Below, in pieces: positions 51,040 to 60,936 of a stretch of DNA of 64,000 bases. Position 1 is the first letter of the stretch. The number at the start of each line of letters is the position of its first letter. The notes under the pieces are model-generated. The model was given only the letters and a program-made list of their open reading frames with translations, did no database searches and was not told where the DNA came from. This DNA comes from Dromiciops gliroides (lineage: Eukaryota; Chordata; Mammalia; Microbiotheria; Microbiotheriidae). The position numbers were made by a program, and so were the translations under genes. The stretch is from contig NC_057865.1 of assembly GCF_019393635.1 (NCBI RefSeq), positions 302,727,885 to 302,791,884 on the forward strand, given 5' to 3'.

Positions 51040-51215
51040 GAGCTCTGGGTCTAGGGTCCAGAAGACCCGAGTTCAAATCCAGCCTCAGTCACGCGCTGGT
51101 AGTGTGACCCTGGGTAAGTCACTTCCCTTCTGCCCGCCTCAGTTTCTTCATCTTTAAAATGCGGGTGACAGCCCCTCCCCGTCAGGCCCTCCGAGCACAC
51201 AGTAGGCACTCTGTC
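51040..51215 (+). mobile_element. MIR/CORE-SINE
   Basis: 'CCGAGTTCAAATCCAGCCTCAGTCACG', 'CTCAGTTTCTTCATCTTTAAAATGCGGG' and an L2-like end. Confidence 0.75.
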
Positions 51216-51369
51216 AGCCAGAGACAGAGACAACAAGAAACCGCAATGAAGCAGAGATCTCTCACAAACACAGAGCCCCGAGGTGAGAGGCAGAGGGGGA
51301 ATCAGGGGGAGAGAGAGACCCCGAGAGGCACCCTAAGGTTCCCAAAGAAAGAGACCCAAACCAAAGACG

Positions 51370-51720
51370 CACCTCCAGAGCCGGGAGCGCGCGCGCACAC
51401 ACACGGGCGCGCGAGCGCCGCCGGACACGCGCCTCCCGACCATCCGCGCTCCCCGAAACTCCTGGGCCAAAGGGAAATTGCGCAAGCGCCTTGAGAGTAC
51501 TCAATGACCACTCCCACAATGCTGCGGGCCCTAAGCAACCTGACCCGGCACGGCTTTCTGGGAAATGGAGTCCGGATAGGGGGAAGTTGAGCGCGTGCGC
51601 AGTGCTTCTCTCCTCCAGGCTGTGGGAGCCCACTTGACTGTACTGAGGGAAAAGAGGCCGGGCCTGAAAGAGAGCGGAGGAGGAGGAGATGGTCCAGGGC
51701 AGGGCCTCCTAGGAGACGAG
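51370..51720 (-). promoter_or_regulatory. CpG-rich promoter of KRAB-ZNF 2
   Basis: Dense CpG including GCGCGCGC runs at 51388-51432. On the minus strand 'GGACTCCATTTCCCAGAAAGCC' (51553-51573) resembles the ZNF143/SBS motif, and 'GCGCGTGCGCAGTGC' (51590-51605) resembles an NRF-1 site. A donor-like CTGGAG/GTGCGT at 51373-51372 may end an untranslated first exon. The start site itself is not visible. Confidence 0.6.
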
Positions 51721-51984
51721 GGCCGAGCAGCCCAGCGAGGGGACGGGACTCTCAAAGGAGGGAGCAGGGTTTCCAGAGGTTGCCAAAGGTGAGGGCCCTC
51801 TCTGATGTGCAGATCGCAGTCCATCACCCCGTGGGCCCTTCCTCCCCCTCTCAGAGACCAGACCCTGTGCTCGCTGCTCAGACAGGAAGACCCCCTGCCC
51901 CTCTTTCGTATGCCCTGAATTCTTTGTATTCGTTATTTCTGACAGACCAACATAAGGACAGACTGACGGAATAGGCAGGGTAGA

Positions 51985-52552
51985 GAGAGGCTGATAGATA
52001 GATGATAGATAGATACATGGATAGATGGATGGATGGATGGATGGATGGGTGGATGGGTGGGTGGAAGGAAGGAAGGGTGGATGGATGAGTGGATGGATGG
52101 GTGGATGGATGGGTGGATGGAAGGAAGGAAGGGTGGATGGATGATGGCTGGATGGGTGGATGGATGGGTGGGTGGATATAGATAGATGATGGATGGATGA
52201 ATGAATGGAAGGATGATAGATAATATAGATGGATGGATGGCTATCACTAGATGATGGATAAGATAGATAGATAGATAGATGGATGGATGGATGGATGGAT
52301 GGATAGGTGATAGATGGGTAGATGGATGATACATAATAGATGATAGGTGATGGATCGATAATGGGTGATAGAAATAGATATAGATGATGAATGGATGGAT
52401 AGGTGATTGATGAATAGCTAGATGGATAATTAGCTATAGAGAGATGATTGGTAGATAGATGATAATGGATAGGTAGAGAGATATAAATTGATGATTGAGA
52501 GATGTATAAATAGATGGATGGATGGTTGGATGGATGGATGAATAGATAGGTA
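51985..52552 (+). repeat. (GATG)n/(GATA)n satellite
   Basis: About 570 bases of GGATGGAT, GATAGATA and GGTGGATGG units with diverged edges. It stands just upstream of the KRAB-ZNF 2 promoter. Confidence 0.97.
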
Positions 52553-52629
52553 GATTTTTTCAGCCCATCTCTGGGTAGATGTTTATCTTTCCAAGGCCAA
52601 ATACATCTGAGAAAGGTAGAGGTATGCTT

Positions 52630-52800
52630 CAGTGAAAAAAGTACATGCCTTAGCATCCAAAGACCTGAATTGGAGTTGCAGCTCTACCACTACCTAGCAG
52701 TGTTATCTTGGACAAGTCACTTTATCATCTCTCAGACAGTCTCCTCTCCATCCAGTGGGGCCAAAGATGCTTGCACTAACTACTTCACAGGATCACCAAA
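52630..52800 (+). mobile_element. MIR-like SINE
   Basis: 'CTCTACCACTACCTAGCAGTGTTATCTTGGACAAGTCAC' is a diverged CORE-SINE. Confidence 0.65.
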
Positions 52801-53500
52801 TTACCTTCAGCAGACCTTAAATACTCCTATGTTTGGGCACTTTGCCCTGAATCATTTGAATCAAATAAGAGACTGTAACCCTCAAAGCTCCACAAATAAA
52901 AGTTTTATTAGGCTCATGGAAGGGCTTCCCAGCTTTGGAAATGCTACTATTTCGGTGTGTTTATAAGGCTCATCCAAGAACGTTGCCTCATTCTAAGTGG
53001 CTACTTCCCCTCTGTGGTGTTTAAAATGTAGTTCCTGACTGGAAATTAACTGTGCTACTGGGTCATTAAGTAGTTCATAGTCCTTTCTGAAGCACCTGTT
53101 GTCGCATGTTAGACGCTGTGTTAGGTGCTGATGACTCAAAGACACGGATGAAACAGTCTGTGCCCACTAGGGGCTTACCTGTGAATGCCCAAGTTTGTAT
53201 TAAGTGGATACACAATGACTCCAGGGTGATTTTGGATAACCCGTCACTCCTCTCCTTCCTGTCAAGCCTTCTGAACCTCTTCCTCCTTTGACAGTGTCAA
53301 GGAGGAGAAAACAACACACACAACAAACACAGCAGCCTTTTTGTTGGGTTTATGCTACCTACTTGCCAGAGTCTTATCAAAGCTGTGCGTATGTAGCTAA
53401 AACTAGAGGCCCCTGTGGGAATCAGACCTGCCTTGGAATCTCTTGTGCAGTGGGGTAGAAGGAGGAGTTCAGGAAGGACTAGCACCTCTGGTGGGAGGGC
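52801..53500. other. No gene seen
   Basis: Unique-looking sequence, including one copy of the short repeat 'AAGCACCTGTTGTCGCATG...GGTGCTGATGA' near 53090. Confidence 0.35.
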
Positions 53501-53516
53501 TGACAAGCCCTTTTCT

Positions 53517-53682
53517 TTTTCTTTTTTTTTCTTTTCTTTTTTTTTTTTTGGTGAGGCAATTAGGGTTAAGCGACTTGCCCAGGGTCACACACCTAGTGTT
53601 AAGTGTCTGAGGCTGGATCTGAACTCAGGTCCTCCTGAATCCAGGGCCGGTGCTCTATCCACTGTGCCACCTAGCTGCCCCT
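53517..53682 (-). mobile_element. MAR1/WSINE-type SINE
   Basis: Reverse copy with a T/C-rich start. TGACAAGCCCTTTTC precedes and follows it, a 15-base duplication. Confidence 0.93.
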
Positions 53683-53989
53683 GACAAGCCCTTTTCAAGG
53701 CTGCTCATGCACCTTTGGTCCATCCATCTATTCATCACCCAACTCTCACATGGGGCTCCAAAAAGCTGGAGCATACACAATGAGCACACCCTGGTAAAAC
53801 TGTCTCTATAATCCAGCTAAACCAGGCTGAGGGTAACTGACGGTTCTCCAACCAGTTGGTGAACTGGAAGGAAAGTGTCCACTCTTCCCCAGCAGAATGG
53901 GCAGATAAGAACAAGTTGTTCCAGTGACCATGAAGCAGGTGCTGGGGAGCACTTAAAGCTTGCTCAGTCACAGAAGATGCCAAGGGCAT

Positions 53990-54161
53990 CCTCTGCATCT
54001 CCAGTTGTCCTGACTTTTTTGTCTTGCCACTGAACTTCGAATACTCAGGAAGAGAGAGTGAGGACGATGTCTTTGTGCAACTTTGACTCACTTAAATCCA
54101 ATTCACATTTGAGTCAAGACCACCCTGTGATGTCATTGGTCTTCTTCAAAAATGAAGGGCA
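53990..54161 (+). mobile_element. Tail of a composite SINE
   Basis: 'GTCTTGCCACTGAACTTCGAATACTCAGGAAGAGAGAGTGAGG' to 'GTCTTCTTCAAAAATGAAGG' matches the tails at 56650-56850 and 59280-59460. The tRNA-like head is missing. Confidence 0.65.
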
Positions 54162-54307
54162 GGGGGAAGCTAGGTGGTGCAGTGGATAGAGCACCAACCC
54201 TGGATTCAGGAGGACCTGAGTTCAAATCCAGCCTCAGACACCTGACACTTACTAGCTGTGTGACCCTGGGCAAGTCACTTAACCCTCATTGCCCCACACA
54301 AAAAAAG
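54162..54307 (+). mobile_element. MAR1/WSINE-type SINE
   Basis: Complete copy inserted at the end of the composite-SINE tail, flanked by GAAGGGCA/AAGGGCA. Confidence 0.88.
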
Positions 54308-54319
54308 GGCAAACAATAA

Positions 54320-55400
54320 CAGATCAGAATTCTTTAGTGTTTCCTATTTAATCATTTTTACAATGTTGATGTTATAAATTATTCTCCTATTTCTGCCTAC
54401 TTCCCTCTTCATCATTTCATAGAAGTAAGTCTTCCAAGGTCTCTTTGAAACCATCTTTTCATTTTTTATAACACAATAATATTCCATTAAATTAATATAC
54501 CTTAATTTGTTCAGAAATAATGGGCACTCCATTAGTTTCCAATACTCTGCCACTACAAAAAGCACTGATGTAAATAATTTTGTATATGTAGGTTCTTTTC
54601 CTCTTTCTTTGATCTTCTTGGAGTATGATAGTGATATCACTAGATCAAAGGGTATGTCTATGTTAGTAACTTTTAGGTCATAATTCCAAATTATTTTTAA
54701 AATTCCTGGACAAATTAATTCATCGCTATACCAACAATGGATCAATATGCCTATTTTCTGTCAGCAATTCCAGCATTTGTTATTTCCTTTTGTTATTGAT
54801 TTAGCCATTTTGATAGGTATGAGGTAGAATCTCAGAGTTGCTTTTATAATGTATAATAAAATGCACATTTATAATTTGAATTTATCTCATTATTTGTAAG
54901 TTAGAGCATTTTTTTCATGTGGTTACTGATAACTTGGATTTCTTTCTTTGAAAACTTCCTGTTTATATCCTTTACTATCTATCTATTGGGAGAATGATTA
55001 TTAATCTTATAAGTTTGAATCAGTTCCTTATACATTTTGGTCATAAGGCCTTTATCAGAAAAATGTCGCAAAGATTTTTCTCACTTATGTATTTCCTTGC
55101 TAATTTTAACTGTATTAGATTTGTTTGTGAAAAAAAAAAACTTTTAAGCTTTATATAATCAAAAGTCTTCTATGATACTCTGGATTGCTTATTTAGTCAT
55201 GAGTCCATTCCCTATCCATAGATCTGAGAAGCAATTTCTTCCTTGCTCTCTAATTCACTTCAGATGTAACCTTTTTTTTGTCCATCATGTGTCTGTTTGG
55301 AGTTTATTGTGGCATATGATGGGAGATGTTAAATTGGATAACTAATTTCTGCCAAACTATTTCCCAGTTTTCCAAGCTTACCCTAGTTTAGGGACTTGTT
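54320..55400 (-). mobile_element. Decayed L1 ORF2 3' portion, reverse
   Basis: Encodes on the minus strand pieces such as IPFDLVISLSYSKKIKERGK and YINLMEYYCVIKNEK, homologous to the better L1 at 31467-32557. Many breaks; no ends visible. Confidence 0.85.
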
Positions 55401-55589
55401 GAACATTAAGCTGCTATGATTTGTTTGCCTCTCTATGTTGTATACCTAATATGCTGCACTGGCTGATGTCCCTATTTGTTAACCAAAGCCTTTGGATGAC
55501 TTCTTTAGTAGAGTTTCTACATAACACTGGTCTTGACAAGTTCAGATCCAGAACTGACAGGACAGTCATCATTTCACCTTTGACTAAGC

Positions 55590-56155
55590 TGGGTGTGGGT
55601 GGCAGAGAGAGCTAAAGGGACTCCGTTTTGTCTGCAGTTCCTCTCTCTTGCCCTGACCCTGTTTGTTTGCAGCCCCTCCCTTGTCTGCAACCTTCCCTGT
55701 TGTGGAAACAGCCAAAATAGGCCTGTCTCTTAGGGTGGGGTTATAGGAGAGACAGTCTTTCCTGTCTCTTACTACCTCCTAGCAACAGCCTTAGACAATC
55801 CTCAAGTATTCAGCCATTCTCAGTTCACCTCCTACCTGAAACCTGCATAACCTCTGTCCTTTTGTTCCTTCTAAGGGTCTATGCCGGGGCAGCTAGGTGG
55901 CACAGTGGATAGAGCAATGGCCCCGGAGTCAGGAGGACCTGAGTTCAAATCCGACCTCAGACACTTAACACTTACTAGCTGTGTGACCTTGGGCAAGTCA
56001 CTTAATTCCAATTGCCTCACAAAAGAAAAAAAAAAAGGTCTATGCCCCAGTGAGTGGGACTCCCTCATTGGTGAATGCAATAAACCCTCACTGGTTCCTA
56101 AATGTCTGGCATTGAGTTTGGGAGTTTTGGTTCCAGTTCTGGTTTGTTCTTGCAC
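55590..56155 (+). mobile_element. Probable solo LTR fossil (endogenous retrovirus type)
   Basis: An LTR-like sequence: a pyrimidine-rich 5' half, then 'GAATGCAATAAACCCTCACTGG' as a poly(A)-signal region and a U5-like end with 'GGAGTTTTGGTTCC'. It is interrupted by a SINE at 55884. The ends are uncertain, no internal genes are present, and it is broken and older than the SINE inside it. Confidence 0.35.
55884..56038 (+). mobile_element. MAR1/WSINE-type SINE
   Basis: GGTCTATGCC on both sides marks insertion into the LTR-like sequence. Confidence 0.92.
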
Positions 56156-56540
56156 TGATGATTTTAACCACATAAATCCTGAAGTTCATTCCTGAAAGTC
56201 CCTCTTTGCTCCTCAAGGCATTGATGCTCAGCTGCCTGAAGACCCAGACTTTGGACCTTTGGGAGATTGATCTTGTTTGAAAGCTTGTAAGGTCCCAGGC
56301 TCCCATTCCTTCCCCTTGAAGGACTGAGGCCTGGCTTCAGCATTGTCTTCTCACTGGACACTGATTCAGAAGTCAAACCAAGAAACCACAGCTCAGGAGA
56401 ATGGTTGAGTCTCTAGTGCCTTTGGAAGTCATCCCCAGCCAATCAAAAAGGATATTCCTAACCATGCTGCTACTAGGCTGGAACCCATTACAGAATGTCT
56501 GCTAATGCTCATCCATCTATCAAAGTCACTTCTATTTGTC

Positions 56541-56860
56541 AGACAGCTAGGTGGTACAGTGGATAGAGCACTGGCCCTGAAGTTGGGAGGATCTGAGTTC
56601 AAATCTCACCTCAGATATTTACTAGTTGTGTGATCCTGGGCAAGTCACTTAACCCCAACTGCCTTAAAACATCTGGGGCCATCTCCAGTGGCCCAGATGT
56701 ATATCTTGCCACTGGACCTAGATGGCTCTGTAGGAGAGAGTGAGGTTGGTGGCCTTGCACAGCCCTCTCTCACTTAAATCCAATTCAGTGCAAGTCATGA
56801 CATCGGGGTGATGTCATGGTCCTCTTCAGAATGAAGGACAAACAACAACATTTCTTGTCA
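56541..56860 (+). mobile_element. Composite SINE (tRNA/CORE head, long unique tail)
   Basis: MAR1-like head ('GACAGCTAGGTGGTACAGTGG') joined to 'CATCTGGGGCCATCTCCAGTGGCCCAGATG', 'TCTTGCCACTGGACC' and an end of 'AATGAAGGACAAACAACAAC'. The ACAAC-type end is typical of RTE-mobilised SINEs. Confidence 0.8.
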
Positions 56861-57313
56861 TCACAATGTTTCAGAAGCAAGCTACCTAGGCTCTTCCGTG
56901 TAATCCCATTACAATAATAAATTAAACTAATCTACCTCTAACACTGATTGCATCTAGTCACTAACATGCTCAAAATATTTCAATTTTTGACTATTGCGCT
57001 TTGCTTAGAGGATTGTTCTAAATCCTCAGGTTGACATTTGAAATCTCCCTTTCCCCCATTTTGACCCTAGCCTATACAGCAGTCTTTAATCTCAAAACTC
57101 CCCCAAAGCATTCTTTGTTCCAGGCAGGTCACTCTTTTCACTGTGTCCTCAATGTCCCACTATTTACTCAATTGCACATCTTATGTGTCTTGTGTAATTT
57201 CACGTTTCATCCCTTCCTCAAACCTTACTCAGATTTCCCTGCAGTCCTAAGATCATTAGTCAGAGGGTTAGATCTGGGAGGGATATAAAACATTACCTAC
57301 TCCACTTTTCTCA

Positions 57314-57800
57314 TTAGATTATTACTTGTACCATGCATTTGGGCTCTGTAATTCTACTCCATTTATTCCTATGCTGTCTAGTGTTTTTTAATAGGAATCG
57401 GTGCTCTATTTTGTCAAAAGCTTTCTCTGCATCTATTGAGATAATCGTGTGATTTTGGTTAATTTTGTTATTGATGTGGTTGATTATGTTGATAGTTTTC
57501 CTAATATTGAACCAGCCCTGCATTCCTGGTTATATTTATTATTTCTTATAACACAGTAATATTGTACAACTCTCAACATTTGTAAAAACTTTAATGGACT
57601 TCTGATAGCTTTTGCACCAAGTCATATTTCTGATAAGATTCTTTGTTCATTCATTCTAATTGCTTTTGTTATTTCAAGATAGTAGTTTCTGTGTCCTTTC
57701 TTCTTGGTTTTGCTTTATTCCCACTTTGTATTATGAAATAAAAGTCGATCCAGATTTCTTCACATTCCTCGTATTTCTCTAAAATTACATTAAAAATAAA
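57314..57800 (-). mobile_element. L1 ORF2 fragment, reverse
   Basis: Minus-strand reading has [20 protein letters not shown] and [18 protein letters not shown], the reverse-transcriptase region of L1. It is followed by more distal L1 text. Old and broken. Confidence 0.8.
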
Positions 57801-57806
57801 TCCCTA

Positions 57807-57950
57807 GGGGCAGCTAGCTGGTGCAGCGGATAAAGCACCAGCCCTGGATTCAGGAGGACCTGAGTTCAAATCCGGCCTCAGACACTTGACACTTACTAGC
57901 TGTGTGACCCTGGGCAAATCACTTAACCCTCACTGCCCCCCCCAAAAGAT
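57807..57950 (+). mobile_element. MAR1/WSINE-type SINE
   Basis: Complete copy with a C-rich and A-rich end. ATCCCTA before and after it. Confidence 0.9.
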
Positions 57951-57964
57951 CCCTAAAGTGCAGA

Positions 57965-58505
57965 TTCAACCACATTACCCCCAACCCTCCTCACTCAAGA
58001 AACTCCAGTGGCTCCCTATTACTTCCAAGAGCAAATATAGAATGCTCTATTTGCCATTCTAAGTCTTTTATAACCCAGCCCCCTCCCAGGCTTCTTAAAC
58101 CTAGTCCCTACTACCTATTCTCCTCTCCAATGATCCTTGACTGTTACCACAAACAAGACCCTCCCCACCTCCCAGCTCTGGGCATTCTCTCTGGCTGTCC
58201 CCCATGTCTGGAATTCTGTCCCTCCTCATCTCTGCCCTCAGGCTCCCCTGGCTTTAAATCTCAACTAAAATCCTATCTTCTACAAAAAGCTTTTCCTAAC
58301 CCATCTAAATTCCAGGACCTTACCTCTGGTGGTTAGTTCTTATCCCATCTAGAGTTTGTTGGTACATATTTATTTGTTGTCTCCCCAACTAGATTGTAGC
58401 TCCTTGAAGGCAGGGAGTGTCTTTTGCCTCTTTTTGAATCCCCAGTGTACTTAGTATAGTGTCTGGCACATAGTAGGTGGTTAATAAATGTATATAGATT
58501 GATTT
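57965..58505 (+). mobile_element. L3/CR1-type LINE 3' end
   Basis: Parallel to 26320-26820 over about 500 bases, ending 'GTGTCTGGCACATAGTAGGTGGTTAATAAATG'. Confidence 0.78.
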
Positions 58506-59160
58506 TATCAAGTTATGGCAGTCCATTCAATGAATGTCTTATATACTACTTAGCCTCGATAATATTGATACACATTTAGCTTGTTCCAATTTTGTTTTTT
58601 AAAATTGCAAACTTCATAAACATCAACAAATATGAACATTTAAGTATCTGATAAATAGGATTATAAATTAAATTGTAGATTTGTTACTGATACATTTCTT
58701 TTCAGCTTTGTCTAGCTTATTGGGGGGGGGGCTGGTAATTGCAGTTTTATATGATCATCCCTATGCTGCCCTGCTCTACTTGTCTTCCCTTCAGAATTTT
58801 CTTCAGCTTTTTCCCCTCCTTGGGCTTCTCTTCCCAACTAATATTTGTTATTGTGTCTGCTGCCTTTTGCTCACTCATATTTTCAACTTCAGTTCTTGTT
58901 TTGGTATGTTAGGTACTGGCCAGTCCAGTTCTTACTGGAAGTCTTGAATGGGTTGGGTAAGTCTAGTTTGTCCTCTACTGTCTGCTCTGGGATCTGAATC
59001 TCACTGTTGCTGCCAATTTTGATGGAGTACCTGGTATTAGGTTGTACCCACTGCTTCAGTCCCTGGTTTCTTTCTCAGTTTGCTGGTTGTATACCATGGA
59101 TTCTGGCCTCTGTTAGTCTTCTTTGCACAATAACCAATCAGGAATTGGTTCTATCCCCCT
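58506..59160. other. No gene seen
   Basis: AT-rich sequence, probably decayed LINE, without clear motifs. Confidence 0.35.
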
Positions 59161-59165
59161 ATTGG

Positions 59166-59630
59166 GGGTAGCTAGGTTGCTCAGTGGATAGAGCACTGGA
59201 CCTGAAGTCAAGAGGATCTAAGTTCAAATCTCACTTCAGACACTTACTGTGTGATCCTGGGAAGGTCATTTAACCCAGTTGCCTCAAACATCTAGGGCAA
59301 TCTCCAGTTGTCCTGATCTGTATCTTGCCACTGGACCCAGATGGCTCTGGAGGAGAGAGTGAGGTTGGTGACCTTGCACAGCCCTCCCTCACTTAAATCC
59401 AGTACAGTGCAAGTCATGACATCTCCCAAATATCATGGTCCTCTTCAAGAATGAAGGACAGGGGCAGATAAGTGGCACAGTGGATAGAGCACCAGCCCTG
59501 GATTCAGGAGTACCTGAATTCAAATCTGGTCTCAGACACTTGACACTAGCTATGTGACTCTGGGCAAGTCACCTAACCCTCATTGCCCCCCCCCCCCAAA
59601 AAAAGAATAAAGGACAAACAACAAGAAGTT
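59166..59630 (+). mobile_element. Composite SINE interrupted by a younger SINE
   Basis: Head 'GGTAGCTAGGTTGCTCAGTGG' and tail 'ATCTAGGGCAATCTCCAGTTGTCCTGATC...TCTTGCCACTGGACCCAGATGG'. Its end (AAGGACA/AACAACAAG) is split by the SINE at 59461. Confidence 0.8.
59461..59612 (+). mobile_element. MAR1/WSINE-type SINE nested in composite SINE
   Basis: AAGGACA on both sides; inserted in the tail of the composite SINE. Confidence 0.88.
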
Positions 59631-59635
59631 CTTTT

Positions 59636-59778
59636 GTTTTGTAAGGCAGTTAGGGTTAAGTGACTTGCCCAGGGTCACACAGCTAATAAGTGTCAAGTGT
59701 CTGAGACTGGATTTGAACTCAGGTCCTCCTGACTCCAGGGCCGGTGCTTTATCCACTGTTCCACCTTGCTGTTCCTCC
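59636..59778 (-). mobile_element. MAR1/WSINE-type SINE
   Basis: Reverse copy from 'GTAAGGCAGTTAGGGTTAAGTGAC' to 'CCACCTTGCTGTTCC'. Confidence 0.87.
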
Positions 59779-59799
59779 CCCCCCACCCATGTATTCTTT

Positions 59800-60620
59800 T
59801 AATTTCTATTTTACTTTCTGGTTCTAGACTATCAGGGTGATTTTCCCTGACAATTTCTTGGAAGATAATCAGATCTTTATTTGATCATGCTTTTCAGGTA
59901 GTTCAACAATTTTCAAGTTATCTCTCCTGGATCTATTTTCCAAGTCAGTTGTTTTTCCAATGAGATATTTCACATTTCCTTCTATTTTTAAATTATTTTG
60001 GTTTTCTTTATTGTTTTTTGATTTCTCATAGTCATTAGCTTCCATTTGCTCAATCCTAATTTTTAAAGAGTTTTTTCTTTTTTATCATAAAAGTATTTTA
60101 TTATTTTCCAATTACATGTAAAGATAGTTTTTAACATTTGTTTTCATAAGATTTTTAGTTCCAAATTTTTTTCTCCCTCACCCCTTTCCCTCCCCCCCTC
60201 CAAGACAGAAAGCAATCTGATACAGGTTATATATGTACAATGACATTAAGCATATTTCTGCAGTAGTCATATTGTGAAAGAAGAATCAGAACACAAGGGA
60301 AAAACCTCAAAAAAGAAAAAAAAGCCAAAAAGTCGCAACAGTATGGTTTGATCTACATTCAGAATCCACAGTTCTTTTTTCTGAATGTGGAGATTTTCTA
60401 TCATGAGTTCTTTGGAATTGTTTTAGATCATTGCACTGCTGAGAAGAGGCAAGTCTATCACAGTTGATCATCACAAAATGTTGCTGTTACTGTGTACAAT
60501 GTTCTAAGGAGTTATTTTCTTCAGAGAGCTTTTGTACCACCTTTTCCATTTGGTCAATTTAGTTTTTCAAAACATTCTTTTCCTCATTGGCTTTTCATAC
60601 CTCTTTTACCATTTATATTT
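59800..60620 (-). mobile_element. L1 ORF1 region, reverse, split by a younger L1 3' end
   Basis: Sequence before 60075 and after 60505 reads on the minus strand as L1 ORF1-like coiled-coil text. The middle is a separate L1 3' end (60085-60508). Confidence 0.6.
60085..60508 (-). mobile_element. L1 3' end inserted in older L1
   Basis: 'AAAAGTATTTTATTATTTTCCAATTACATGTAAAGATAG' to 'CTGTTACTGTGTACAATGTTCT' parallels 31056-31520. AAAGAGTTTTTTCTT before and AAGGAGTTATTTTCTT after look like a decayed duplication. Confidence 0.75.
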
Positions 60621-60936
60621 TTTTGAGTGACTGATAACTATTTTGTTCCTTCTCTCTATTCTCTCTCCTCTCTCTTCCCCAAGCCCTTCCAACACATCCA
60701 CTACTAGAGTGTTTTAATGGGAAAAAAAGGCAACGTGTTTTAATGTACAGGGATGGATGTCTACCTTAAATTTTTAGGATTTCTTTTTGGTATTAGTTTC
60801 CTGATGGTGAATAAGAATTGTACATAGGATATACACTGGGTAAAGGGTTAACCTTATAACACGTAGTACCTTCATAAGGATCAAATGAGATAATTTATAT
60901 AAAGCACAGTACAAAACTTAAGGCACTATAAAAATA

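Noticed and set aside
51709-52656. A 315-codon frame rich in HPSI repeats
   Set aside because: Translation of the GATG/GATA satellite.
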